DNA of 64,000 nt, taken from positions 1 through 64,000 of the forward strand of contig VWZF01005684.1 in the NCBI GenBank assembly GCA_013396755.1. The letters run 5' to 3'. Of the stretch, positions 1 through 9,814 are shown piece by piece (positions within the stretch are counted from its first letter, which is position 1; every line of letters starts with the position of its first letter). The DNA comes from Sclerurus mexicanus. Lineage: Eukaryota; Chordata; Aves; Passeriformes; Furnariidae. The notes beneath the pieces were generated by a model. It had not been told where the DNA came from, did not search any database, and was given only the letters and a program-made list of their open reading frames with translations. The position numbers were made by a program, and so were the translations under genes.

Positions 1-177
1 TGCGGGGGATGCCGCAGCTGAGCCACCCCGTGGGCATGGATGCTCCTCGGAAGGGGAAAAGATTCCTAGAGGTTGCCTGCCAGCCGCGGTGGCGCGGTGG
101 TGGCCTGACTCGCTTCTTTCCCGCTCTGTTTTGCCGCCTCTCCTGACTGCCTCTCTGTGCCCGGCGGGCCCCCGCAG
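1..177 (+). other. IRX2: IRX2 intron, 3' part
   Basis: GC-rich intron end with a pyrimidine-rich run from about 108 to 173 and the acceptor CCCCCGCAG ending at 177. A possible branch site CTGAC lies about 30 nt upstream. The acceptor is supported because the reading frame that follows matches the Iroquois sequence GISLQVDSLTDHSCSAES. The homeodomain exons must lie to the left of the window. Confidence 0.85.
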
Positions 178-918
178 GGATCAGCCTGCAAGTCGACTCG
201 CTGACGGACCACTCTTGCTCCGCCGAGTCGGACGGTGAGAAGCTGCCCTGCCGAGCGGGCGACCCACTCTGCGAGTCGGGCTCGGAGTGCAAGGACAAGT
301 ACGAGGACATCGAGGAAGAGGAGGAGGAGGAGGAGGAGGAGGAGGAAGAAGACATCGAGGAGGACGACGGCGGCGGCGGGGAGCGCGACCCGCAGGCCAA
401 GCCCGCCACCTCCTCGCCGCTGGCGGCCGTGGAGGCCCCGCTCCTCGGCCACCCGCACGCCGACGCCGCCCGCAGCGCCAGCAAGGCAGCCCTGGGACCC
501 CACGCCTCCCCCGGCGCCCCGACGCCGGCCAGCAAGCCCAAGCTCTGGTCGCTGGCCGAAATTGCCACCTCGGACCTCAAGAGTCAGACCCTGGGCCAAG
601 GCTGCCAGCCTGCACCGCTCTCTTCGGCCACCCCCGCCTCCGCCCCGCACAGCGCTGCCTACTCGCCCTCCTCCCTCCTGGGGAGGCATATTTATTACAC
701 CTCACCTTTTTATAGCAATTATACAAACTATGGGAACTTTAACGCTCTCCAGAGCCAGGGAATCCTGAGATACAACTCCGCAGCAGTGGCTTCAAACGAG
801 GCACTAAGTCAGACTGTCCTAAACGCCAGCTCTGTCCACAAACAGAGCAGTGACTCTTTGAAAACGATCACTAACCAGCTAGAACATTACAGGCCCTCTA
901 GCTATGACTCTAAGAAAG
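178..918 (+). CDS. IRX2: IRX2 internal exon: acidic region, Iro box, C-terminal conserved block
   Basis: This exon encodes most of the C-terminal half of Iroquois homeobox protein 2, a nuclear TALE-homeodomain transcription factor of neural, limb and heart patterning. Bases 178-179 complete a split Gly codon, and full codons run from 180. In order, I see ISLQVDSLTDHSCSAESDGE, an acidic segment with 13 Glu in a row (312-350), a low-complexity Ala/Pro/Ser linker, the Iroquois-specific Iro box KPKLWSLAEIATSDLK (about 534-581), and IYYTSPFYSNYTNYGN (about 691-738). The exon ends SSYDSKK plus one base at AAAG|GTAGGT. The match is to IRX2 rather than IRX1 or IRX4, judged by the SDGEKLPCRAGDPLCESGSE stretch and the C-terminus. 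The TALE homeodomain itself is outside the window. Any start codon inside this exon would be an artefact, because the frame is open across the acceptor. Confidence 0.93.
312..350 (+). repeat. IRX2: GAG/GAA trinucleotide run encoding poly-glutamate in IRX2
   Basis: Thirteen consecutive Glu codons (GAG GAA, then nine GAG, then two GAA) sit between KYEDI and DIEEDDGGGG. From family knowledge, mammalian IRX2 has a mixed Asp/Glu stretch here. The nearly pure GAG core is a slippage-prone microsatellite within coding sequence, so its length may vary between individuals or species. Confidence 0.9.
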
Positions 919-1671
919 GTAGGTGATTTGTTTCTGCCGCTTTCTTTCTCCTTCTCCCTCGTTCTCCTTCCCCGACTCGTACACGTCCCCTTATGCGTTG
1001 TAAATACTGAAACCCTCCCTGAAGAAAACAGCGAGCGCACTGTCACTGCTGCCAGAGCGAAGATGGGCACTCCTATAATCTGGGGATTAAAACCCACATG
1101 TCGCCGTCCTATAGGTACCTGCCTTGAAGAACCGAGAGAGGAAATGTAAAAGACGACTCTTAGAGCAGTCTCACAGGCTGCACACGCAGCTTTATATATA
1201 TATATATTTTTTTAAAGGAAAACTACACACAAAGCTATCCAGAGAGCACTGGTGTCAGTGCCTGTAATTTTTTTTTTTCCTGACAAACAGGTTTGGCTCT
1301 CTTTGTTTCCAGTATTCTCACGGGGTTTTTTTCAGCTTTGGGTTCAGATAATTGCTGACCTTGGACGTGAAATTACGTGGAGCGTGACATTTTTTAACTG
1401 GTTGCTTTTCTGTTTGCGGTGGGTTTTTTGTTGTTGTTTGGTTTTCTGGTTTTGTTTGGCTTGGTTTTTTTTCTGAAGAAGTTTTGTACTAATATAGTTG
1501 TCAGCTTATTCTAACAAAATATTAGAGATACAGGCAATTATAAAATATTGGCCAGCCTTTTAAACGACCTAGCTATGAATTCTGCACCAGTGAGGGTTGA
1601 GACCTACACAGACTGTATAATCTAGTTAGCTGGCTGTGTCCTGTGACTAACTGACGGTTATATTTTGACAG
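919..1671 (+). other. IRX2: IRX2 last intron
   Basis: The donor GTAGGT at 919-924 follows AAAG, a near-consensus site. At the 3' end, TGACTAACTGAC at 1644-1655 contains a good branch-point CTAAC with the branch A at 1650, 21 nt before the AG. The acceptor TTTTGACAG ends at 1671. The intron also has a C/T-rich first 60 bases, a short TA run at about 1193-1207 and a T/G-rich stretch at about 1410-1475. Small open frames in it have no recognisable similarity. Confidence 0.85.
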
Positions 1672-1715
1672 ATCCCACTGAAGTCTGCACAGTAGGAGTA
1701 CAACCATACCTATAG
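1672..1715 (+). CDS. IRX2: IRX2 terminal coding exon (14 residues and stop)
   Basis: The single G left at 918 joins AT at 1672-1673 to give Asp. The frame then reads DPTEVCTVGVQPYL and stops at TAG 1713-1715. This matches the family's conserved C-terminus (CTV...GVQPYL in mammalian IRX2), so both splice junctions and the phase are fixed by the protein. The exon is too short to appear as an open reading frame of its own. Compared with the mammalian protein as I recall it, the bird tail is about three residues shorter in the Val-Gly stretch. Together the two exons give 261 residues, a little over half of the roughly 470-residue family length. Confidence 0.92.
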
Positions 1716-3030
1716 AAGTGCAATCACACAGCAATGCAAGTAAGTGAGAACATTTTCTATTACAGTGATCATTTGGCATCAAGTCTGAGACATGCTGCAC
1801 AGTTCTAGACTTGCTTAATGTTAATTTATTGCTTCATTACTTTGGAGTCTGATTATAAAGTAAGACTTTTTTTTTGTTGGTTTTTTAAGCATCTTATTAT
1901 GACTTTTCTTTCTCAGGTTTGTATTAATTGTCAAGTCAGGTTAGGTAGTTCCCTTTGCATATTCTTCGCTTGTGTAAGGCAAAGCAGTAGGGATTATTTA
2001 AACGTTATGAAAAGAAATCTTTAGGAAAAAATATCTTTGAAAGTATTGTCATTTAAAAACAAAGTGTTTGTGCTCACGTGGCAGTGCTAAAATTGTACAT
2101 TCTGAGTGGGGCTTCATGGAGTGACTGCATATTTAAAATAAAAAGGGGCAATTGTTAGAGACCGACATGCATCTTAAGCAAGGTATATTATCTGTGACTT
2201 GCCTCTTGCTTAGCTAGCAAAGGCACTCAGAATACTTCCACTATTTAGAGCTAAATAAACAACAACAAAAAGAATCGCCTTGCCGATATTTTCCAACATT
2301 TTTGTTAGAAGAAATTAGACGAGTAAAATTTTTACCTCACTTCCTTGCCTTCCTCTGCCCCCCACCTCCGTTTAATGGTGTTAGAGTGTAATTTAAGGAT
2401 TTTTGGATGATCTGGTTTTTTCCTTGGTCCACAGGTAGGTGTCACAATTGCTTTGAAAAAAGACAGCAAGCCATCATCTCTCCCCGAGCTAATATATATA
2501 ACAAATTTCTAAATCCGGATCACATCTGGTGCCACTGTATAAAAGAAGACCACAGAGCACTATTAAATCTTCAGAGTCTAATTAATAAACCAGAATTTTG
2601 TTGGACATATGTGAGTTTGCTGGTATAGTATAGTTTCCCCAATGTATGTGTGACTTTTGAAAACAGATCTGTTTTTCTCAGGATATCTTGAATTGATCAC
2701 TTCATTGCCACGGTATCTATTCGATAGGTGTGCTAGGATTTATTGTAAAATTTATTTGTAAAAGATGTATACAGTAGAGATAATAAAGATGTGATTGGAG
2801 AACTTGAGTCCTTACAAAGTGGAAACAAATTTGATATTTATTTTTGTAATGATATAAAGCTTCTAGTAATTTATGCAAGTTGTATTGCAATGGAATCTGA
2901 ACTTTTTGTAAATAAATTTTGCCTGGTTTTTATTTGAAACGTTGATGGTTATACAATCTTCGGTTGTTTAACAAGAATTCTTTACTAATTTATATCTCTA
3001 ATTGTAAATAAAAACAGACTAGTCTGCAAC
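1716..3030 (+). other. IRX2: IRX2 3' untranslated region
   Basis: AT-rich sequence follows the stop codon. Canonical AATAAA occurs at 2911-2916 and 3007-3012. Other AATAAA copies, near 2135, 2252, 2583 and 2781, lack a clear downstream GU-rich element. I place the distal end just after the 3007 signal because GTTGTGTTTTTTG follows it at about 3034-3046. The open frame at 2407-2628 lies inside this UTR and resembles nothing. The exact cleavage site cannot be read from sequence alone. Confidence 0.7.
2907..2937 (+). terminator. IRX2: Proximal poly(A) signal of IRX2
   Basis: AATAAA at 2911-2916 sits in TGTAAATAAA (2907-2916), so a Pumilio-type element TGTAAATA overlaps the signal. T-rich GGTTTTTATTTG at 2925-2936 could serve as the downstream element. 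Confidence 0.55.
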
Positions 3031-3050
3031 AATGTTGTGTTTTTTGTTCA
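3003..3050 (+). terminator. IRX2: Distal poly(A) signal and GU-rich element of IRX2
   Basis: AATAAA at 3007-3012 again lies inside TGTAAATAAA (3003-3012). A strong GU/U-rich element GTTGTGTTTTTTGTTC follows at 3034-3049. The roughly 20-35 nt spacing is normal for vertebrate cleavage and polyadenylation, so I take this as the main 3' end of the gene. Confidence 0.7.
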
Positions 3051-3834
3051 TTTCCCCCCAAATGCTAATATATTATTTAGAAAACGAGGAAAGTTCTGAT
3101 TTCACCAGTAGAGCTTAGACCATAAAATGAGTAAGCAATTTAAATATGTTGCAAAAATCTGCTTTGCGTAAATTAATTCCTTCTGGGTTGTTCCGTTATA
3201 CTTAAGCTTTAAATACACACATATGTGCAAATATATTTGTATATATACATGAATATGCATAGAGAGGGTGAAGTGAATATATGTATGTTTCTTATAAACT
3301 ATTTATATTGGGTGTGAAGTAGCTCTTTATTTGAGGCAACATTCTTTAACTCCCCCATTTCTAGGAAAAAAATAATTAATCAACTACGACTTATTTCTAA
3401 TTTCTTTATTTCTACTCCTGGCTAAATTGTGCATAGGAAATGTAAAAAAAAAAAAAACCCAAAACAAAAAACCCCCCCAAAAAAACCCCAAAAAACCCCC
3501 AACCAAACAAAAAAAAACAATTATAAGTCAAATACCTAGGGTTTTTTAATTATTTCCTCCTTTTATATCAGTAAGTCATATCTTTACTGTCTTACTATCA
3601 CATTGAAAGTCCACTTTGATTGGGCTCATAAAATCAGCCAAGTCATAATTTTAAATTTGAGTAAAAAAATGGAAATTCTCATATAATTTCGGAAAAGAAA
3701 TGAACAATCATTTGTTTTTCCCAAAAGATAAATTGAGTGAATATAACTTACGGTTATAAAACAAGAATAATAGCTTCTTAGATTGCCCTTTAATCAATCA
3801 TACACTTATTTTTCAAGAGGCTCATCTATTTTAT
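3051..3834. other. AT-rich intergenic sequence downstream of IRX2
   Basis: No open frame or RNA gene is recognisable. It contains short TA/CA-rich runs at about 3210-3260 and the A/C tract listed separately. Confidence 0.6.
3444..3520. repeat. A/C low-complexity tract (potential G-quadruplex on the minus strand)
   Basis: About 77 bases made only of A and C, with runs of 3, 7, 4 and 5 C separated by A-runs. The minus strand reads as four G-runs separated by T-runs, the layout of an intramolecular G-quadruplex. Similar A/C or G/T tracts recur across the window. Confidence 0.8.
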
Positions 3835-4130
3835 TCCATGATTAATAATGTTCCAGCGTGAGAGCATTATTAGATCCCAGCAGGGGAGATCCTGAATGCT
3901 TTTAGCTGCTTTGGAATGGTCAGTTGGGGTTCATTATGGTCTGATATTGAACAATTTATAAAATCTTGTCTAAACATCTGCCAGCTCAGATATGCCGATG
4001 TGTCTGAAGATGGGAAATTGCTGGACCAGTTGATATTGACAAACGGATCTCTCTCCAGTGGCTTTTTGTTCAGTGAAAATTAGTGGCCTCTTGCTCAGGT
4101 CTTGTTAGAAAGGGCATTTGAAAGTGATCT
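3835..4130. promoter_or_regulatory. Candidate conserved noncoding element
   Basis: This is a block of balanced composition with no repeats, set in AT-rich surroundings and without coding potential on either strand. It lies about 0.8 kb beyond the IRX2 3' end and contains short TAAT-like cores and GCTTTG. The call rests only on composition and position beside a developmental regulator. It could simply be unique neutral sequence. Confidence 0.25.
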
Positions 4131-5253
4131 TAGATACTTCAGTCATCAGCCTTGGGAATGTTAACTGCATAAAGAACCATGCTATTCTGGAGTCCGGAAA
4201 TATGTTGTGATTATAATAAATAGGGGGAAAGGAAGTTGTTTTTCTTAAATACAATACCCAATTCCCATGATCCATCTTCCCCTGCACACCACCACTCCAC
4301 CCCTCCCCACCTTTGTAATTTACTCCGTAAAGACATTTAACTTACTGAGAAAATGTGCATATTTTTCAGTTGAAAGGGCAGAAATTAGTAATATTATTCT
4401 GAAAAACTCGGGGATCCATCTAGCTAAATATAAACCACTGAAGATCCTCAGTCTGGCTGGAGGCCTATTCATCTTATGTTGTTTGTAGAATGCTGGTTCT
4501 TTGCCTCTCTAACATCCTCTTTTTCATTGAGGTAGAATGCAATTGTAACTGCATGTAGTGTATAGTACAGTTAGACAAACGCCTAAGAAGTAATTCAGGT
4601 TTTTTCCCACCAATTTAGCACATGATGTAGATGCAAATATTTACTATAACCATCCTTGATCGTCTTAACTGTGCACTTCAGGAAGATTTCATAGAGGGAC
4701 TTCTTATGTCAAGGAGGACTCCTGAACTTTCTTTCCCCCAGTCTTGCTTCTACTCCATCCATCCACACCACGCAAATTTTACGTTTCAGGTCTCTGTTGG
4801 ACACAGTGTACATTTCAATTGGTAAAAACCAAAAGCTGTGGCAGAGATTAAAAAAGGCTAACGACATTCCTTTGATGTTTATACGCCCAAAGACTTATAA
4901 AAGATTTCCATAATTTACCCACCCTTCCTTGTATTTAGACCTGGATTTCTTTCTGGAAAGAAAAGTAGAAAGACTCAGAAAACTCGCTTTCAAGTATTCA
5001 CTATGTATGTAAAACACAATGGACTTCTCTCATCCTCTGAGAAATTCACAAACGGTTCATGGATACAGATGGGTGCCACTGAAGTGATTTGGCATATAAA
5101 CTGATTTTTTTAAACATTAAATTAATGGGCAAGAACTGCATATTCAATGTCATTTGAGATTTAGTAATCAAAATTGAAAGCAGGAGGAAAGTGTAGCCTT
5201 GCTAGATTGTTGGCTTAAACAATGTGATGATTTCAGTGTAGCAAGAAAGAGGA
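4131..5253. other. Intergenic sequence without recognisable features
   Basis: AT-rich unique DNA. The open frames at 4267-4488 and 4631-4825 have no similarity to any family I know and are of chance length. Confidence 0.6.
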
Positions 5254-5600
5254 ATGAATGACAAAATACATCACTTTGTCTATGGTTTATTTCATAAAGA
5301 TGCTAATCAGCCTCCTGCGATTAAAATCTCACACCCCCTTCTATATTTACTCTCTCTTCCCCCCACTCCCCTCGTTTCTGTGCTTGTTTTGGAGCGGGAA
5401 AGGAAAACCCTTCCCTCTTCGGGGCCAGAGGTTTCATTAGAGCTGATTTATTGAAATTCAGGCTTTAATCTCAGGTGGAATCCCGGGGGAATTGGCGCTG
5501 TCGCCAAATAGGAAGAGGGTCGCTTTCCACTTTGCACTTCCTGGGCTGCTTTTTTCCTCTCTCCCTGCAAATGTCAACATTTGTTCTCAGTAAGAGAGTT
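5254..5600. promoter_or_regulatory. Candidate IRX2-proximal regulatory element
   Basis: Unique sequence with homeodomain-like sites (TTTATTTCATAAAG near 5287, GATTAAAATC near 5320, ATTAGAGCTGATTTATTG near 5437) grading into CpG-containing sequence. A perfect inverted repeat TTGGCG-CTGT-CGCCAA lies at 5492-5507 (two NF1-type half-sites). There are no coding signs. Its position, about 2.2 kb past the IRX2 poly(A) site, suits a proximal enhancer, but this needs alignment to other vertebrates. Confidence 0.35.
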
Positions 5601-6399
5601 ATTGTTTCAGGAAAGCTGTTCACCAACTGCCTTTAGAAGCAGAAAAAAGCGCCGCCCACCTTTGTTGGGCTGGAGGCTGGGGTAAGGGATAGAGGGATGG
5701 GAACGGAGGTAACACGCAGGTAAGGCCAGCAGCGGACAGACAGACAGACATGGAAATTGCTGCCGCATACCACTTCGCGGCTGCAGAGGAACGGGTCCGG
5801 CTAAGGGAAAAGTTAATATAAAGCGCAATGGGCGTCTGCGTTTCTCTCCCCGCTGCATTGGTATCTTTACCCCTGCGTGCTCAGCCCTTGTAAGAGAGAG
5901 ATAGGTTGCAAGGCAAAAAGAAAAAAAAGAATTAACAAACCCCATCAACACAAAAAAAAAGTCTTCACGAATTTCCACCCGCGGAGGCGGTTTTCCGGTT
6001 TTGGGGAGGGGTGGAAGGGTGATCTTTCAGGTGAAGAAAGAAATTGTAAGGTGCACCGCACAGTCTGATTCAGCCCTACCTGACCGCACCCACCTCTCTA
6101 ACAGGCCATCAATTACGGATGGACACGGAGGGGCCGGCAGCCCTGTGGCAAGGAGCGGGAGTGGCCGGGGGCCGGGCAACCCGCAGCGGAGCGAAGCAGC
6201 CCGACCCGACCTGCTCCGTGGTGGTCCCTCCAAGTCCATCCTCCCGGGAAAAAAACACAACCTTGTCATCACTGAAAGTTTCTGGCTCCGTCACATGCTA
6301 CGTCTCACTTGAAGGCGGTTCAGACTCAGCGCGCCTCCGAGAAACCGTGACATGGATGTAATCAATACCGGGAGACCTTTAGTGCTTATTAACTTTTGA
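5600..6399. promoter_or_regulatory. CpG-rich patch 1
   Basis: GC content and CpG frequency rise sharply, most densely at about 6085-6260 (for example GGCCGGGGGCCGGGC near 6163). A short (GACA)4 run lies at 5735-5750. Such islands around developmental transcription-factor genes often belong to unmethylated, Polycomb-bound domains. An unannotated noncoding promoter is the alternative. Open frames here are by-products of GC richness. Confidence 0.4.
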
Positions 6400-6524
6400 A
6401 ACAAACAAACAACACACCCACCAATCCCTCCTTCCCCCTCACCCCCTCCTTCCCCCCAAGAAACCAACCAACCCACCAACCAAAACCAAACCAAAACAAA
6501 AACAACAACAACAAAAAACCACCC
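6400..6524. repeat. A/C-rich low-complexity tract
   Basis: About 125 bases almost free of G on the + strand, with CAAA, CCAA and CAA units and C/T-rich insets. It separates two CpG-rich patches. Confidence 0.8.
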
Positions 6525-6869
6525 TAAAAACCAGATGGAATTTATATATAGGACGATTCGTTGCCTTCTTAATTCTCGGGTGCTTAGGCAAGCTTCTCAC
6601 GATCCAGGTAGTCGAAAAGAGCCTTTCCATTGTAGGAACTGAATAATGATGGTAAAAAATACTGTTGTTAACAGTAATACTTCACATTAAGTAATGTGAT
6701 GTTCACCCCTTTGTTTTTAATCCAGTAACTAATAACCTAGGTTCCTAGCTTCTAAAGAAACAAAAGAGGGGAAAAAGATTTAAAAAAGTTAAAAATAAAG
6801 GGATCCACGGTGCACAGTCAAAGCACCCATGTATCTAATCCCCGACTATTACTCGGCGTCTCTGAAGCG
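6525..6869. other. AT-rich spacer between CpG patches
   Basis: No gene or repeat is recognisable. A few TAAT cores lie around 6650-6740. Confidence 0.5.
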
Positions 6870-7440
6870 GTCTTCATCGAAAGTACAGAGGGAAAGCGCA
6901 ATCGGCAGGATGCACGCTGGCACAGAGGTAGCTCGGAGCCGCAGGCAGGGACCTGGAGGCAGGCGCGCTCTGGGAGAGCGTTTTACCTAAGCGTCCTGCC
7001 CGAGCTGACAGCGGGGTTCCCGCAGGCTGGACCTGTACCCGCACTCCCCAGCCATGACTCACGGAATAATATCACCATTTCACATCCAATTCCGACAGAG
7101 CCAGCTACATTTTCCCTGAGCAAAACTATGGGACCCAGGTACTCGGGCCACTCTGCCTCGGGGGTGGCCACCGTTAACTTGGATCCTTTCGGGATTTAGG
7201 GAGTGAAAGGAAAGGGCGAGGGGTGTCACCCCGAGCCAGCCGTTCTCGGAAAGGCAGGAGAGCAGGCCGGCAGAGAAAGTGACTTCTGCTCCACTCGGGC
7301 TTGTGTCATCTGTGACGGGGGATTTCAAAATACTCCGGAATATTTGTGCGGGGAAAAAAAGAAAGTAGTCCAATTGCTCCTCGCACGGCGGCTGTGTGGA
7401 TACTGTGTTGCTCGGGCTCTTAAAGAATGCCTAGGAAAAA
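6870..7440. promoter_or_regulatory. CpG-rich patch 2
   Basis: Sequence with many CpG dinucleotides and GC content well above the window average. The open frame at 6810-7199 shows no known domain, so I do not call a gene. It could be a regulatory CpG island or the first exon of a noncoding transcript. Nothing in the sequence decides between these. Confidence 0.35.
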
Positions 7441-7875
7441 ATAAAAATAAGTATGTGCATTTTTATATGGAGATAAATTGTCAATTTATTGTGTATAACG
7501 TCTGATCAATTATTAATCGTTAGTGTCAACAACAGGGTTATAATTACCTTCAGTTATTTAAAAGGATATTTATTTTTTCTTCTCTCTGATCTGGTAATTA
7601 GTTAATGCTCTGGAGTAATGAATTCAAAGCTGATTTGATAATGATTGAGACAGGGTTTTTTCCCCCTCTCTTTTGGCAGCCCCTTTCGCGGGGAGGGGAG
7701 GAGAAGGGAGGTGTTTCCCTCTCTTTGCAAAAGAGTCTATGTAAAGGCAAATCACTGCGCGTTTCACTTTTCAGACCATAAATAACGATTCTGGGAGTAA
7801 AAAGGAGAAATGACAAACAAATAGAGCGCAGCTGGGATGAATAACGCCGATCAAAGTTAGCGGGGGCCGACGCTT
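7440..7875. promoter_or_regulatory. Candidate enhancer with clustered homeodomain sites
   Basis: An AT-rich but non-repetitive block between two CpG patches. It contains TAAT-type cores in GATCAATTATTAATCG (7502-7517), ATAATTACC and GGTAATTAGTTAATGC (about 7592-7607), and a LEF/TCF-like TTCAAAGCTGATTTGATAAT near 7623. Dense homeodomain cores beside a patterning gene suggest a tissue enhancer. No coding potential is present. The assignment is inference. Confidence 0.4.
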
Positions 7876-8569
7876 CCCGCAGCCGCCCCAGGTCTGAGTC
7901 CCATAAAGGTGCCAGCAACTTTTACCTCTCCCCTCGAGATCAAGGGAGAGGGTGAGCAGGACATTTTAACCCCCTGACATCTTCCCACGAGCGGAGGAGG
8001 GGAAAAAGAGAAGGAGGAAAGTGAATATTTTTTGTTTGGCGGAATCAATGTCTTCACCATTGCCTCAGGGAAGGAGCTTCACCTGGAGGCTATGAAGTCC
8101 CCACCCAGACCGCGTACAATGCGCGGAGAGCGGTGCAGCGGGGTGCGGGGTTGGCTCAGCTCCCCGTAGAGGCAGAGGTACAGCCTTGTGCATTTAAGCG
8201 ATCCCGATTTAAGCGAGCTCAGCCCTGGGGACAGGGAAGCAAGAAATAATTATTACTTAATTCCACCCCNCATCGTGAAGAAAAGCAGCAAAAGAGCTGT
8301 CCGCAGGGACCGTGGCTGCCGCCTTACTTGCCGCCACATCTCGGGGCTTGGGTAACCCCCTCCTCCCCGGGCCTGGGACTCGGCAGCCTGGGGGAGGTAA
8401 CTACGGAAAAGGCTGCTTCCACCCCCTCCCTACAGAGGCGTGTGGCGCCGAGCCGAGGCCGAAGCTCCGGCGTTGCCTCGCTCCTCTCCGCCAGACCTCC
8501 ACTTAATTTAGCGTCAGGCCAGGTCTCAGAGCAAAAAGGTCTTTTATATATATTTATTTTTTAGCTCAA
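7876..8569. promoter_or_regulatory. CpG-rich patch 3
   Basis: CpG-dense stretches at about 8095-8155 and 8430-8510 (for example CGCGTACAATGCGCGGAGAG near 8111) with one ambiguous base at 8270. No gene model fits. I interpret it as the third island of the IRX2 downstream domain. Confidence 0.4.
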
Positions 8570-9110
8570 TGGGGCTGGCTTTACGGCAGATATGAGCGAA
8601 ATGGAATAAGTATATATGATATTATGTGTAATAGTTATACGTTTATATACAAAACTGGTTTTCCCGTGCAACAAAACTGCATTGGGAATTGCAGTGTAAA
8701 ATGCAAGTTTTAAAATTAATTCATCCTGACAGGTTTGACATCGCCCGGCTCCCTTTTTCCTGCAACTACGTCCTCAAATGAATGCCGCTTCCAGAGTGTG
8801 TGTTTTAATTTGTCACATCAAGGCAATAAAAGGGAGCGATATATACTTAAACCAGTTAACATTGTAATAACAGGTTTAAAGGAGCAATTAAATGGTAGTG
8901 AGTCCCATGTCTGACTTTCTATAGGCATTACCACATCAATGGTACCTTTTAGACTGACTATTACTTAGCATGATTTTCTCAATTAGTTTAGCTACATGAT
9001 AGTTATTGTGAACTCTTTGCGAGTAATCAATGTTACGCAAGCTTATGGGAAGAAGGCTTTAACAGGGGTGAGCAGAAGCTAAGTAACACGGACCTCCTAA
9101 TTCAGAAAAA
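8570..9110. promoter_or_regulatory. Candidate conserved noncoding element
   Basis: Unique AT-rich sequence with repeated homeodomain cores: AAAATTAATTCATCC near 8713, GAGCAATTAAATGG near 8882, and CTCAATTAGTTTAGC near 8979. It also has GCAATAAAAG near 8824, which resembles a Hox9-13 site. It lies directly after CpG patch 3. There is no coding frame and no transposon similarity. Confidence 0.35.
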
Positions 9111-9179
9111 CACCTTTCTCTCAGTTTTTCGCTTTTTTTCCCTTCCTCTTCTCTTTATTTTACTCCAACCCGAACGAAA

Positions 9180-9700
9180 GAAATGGTAATTTATAGTCTT
9201 ATAAATCTGTTTCCGAGATCGGTGCAGCTGAACGTAGAAACACAGGCAAAAAAGCAGCTTCTGCTGCGGCTGATCAACGAAAGAGCCGTCTCAGACCCGG
9301 GCGGATGGCGGGGCACCCCCACTTCGCCTCTCCTTGACTTTAGTGGTGTATATCGTGGCTATTCACTGTCACGATTAAGCCCCGAGCCACAAATAATCTT
9401 GAGGGATGTTCACATCAAATGATATGCGTATGCGTATGCATATATCTTACGGGTGCCTGAGCTTCCCCTTGCTGACACTGGAGCCAGTCCGATTCGGAAC
9501 GTTGCAGGGACAGACACGCGTGTGCGTGTAAACCAGGAACGGGTGTATGTGTGTGAAGGGAGGAGAGAGGAATGACTGAAAAGCGGGGTTATAAATACGA
9601 TATAACGCGGAAAGGAGGGTCCTGCCGGAGCAATGGGCCGTTTGGTAACTTGTTAATTCTCCACTTACAGACTCTCTCTAAATACTGAGCCACGGGTGGC
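9180..9700. promoter_or_regulatory. CpG-containing patch 4
   Basis: A smaller rise in CpG (about 9290-9310 and 9485-9540) with a tandem TATGCGTATGCGTATGCATA at 9425-9444. The frame at 9183-9422 has no known similarity. This is probably the right margin of the CpG-rich domain. Confidence 0.3.
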
Positions 9701-9814
9701 TAATGCAAAATACAGAGGGCTGAAAATTTAGTGGGACCTGTGTGAACTGCTTCAAAGCACTAACAAATATGTACTGTTTTCTGTCACGAGGTAAACAAGA
9801 GCGAGAGAACGTGT

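Noticed and set aside
66..689. 207-residue minus-strand open frame opposite the IRX2 exon
   Set aside because: It is the antisense shadow of GC-rich IRX2 coding sequence. It is low complexity with no domain, while the plus strand is clearly IRX2.
2407..2628. Alternative IRX2 terminal exon after TCCACAG at about 2433
   Set aside because: The frame encodes no IRX2-like residues, whereas 1672-1715 gives the conserved family C-terminus.
5735..5750. (GACA)4 run
   Set aside because: Real but too short to be of interest as a repeat locus.
6810..7199. 129-residue open frame in CpG patch 2
   Set aside because: No recognisable domain. GC-rich sequence lacks stop codons by chance, and there is no supporting splice structure.
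8270..8270. Single ambiguous bases at 8270, 10821 and 35409
   Set aside because: These are isolated N calls typical of an assembly. None falls in a gene or changes an annotation.
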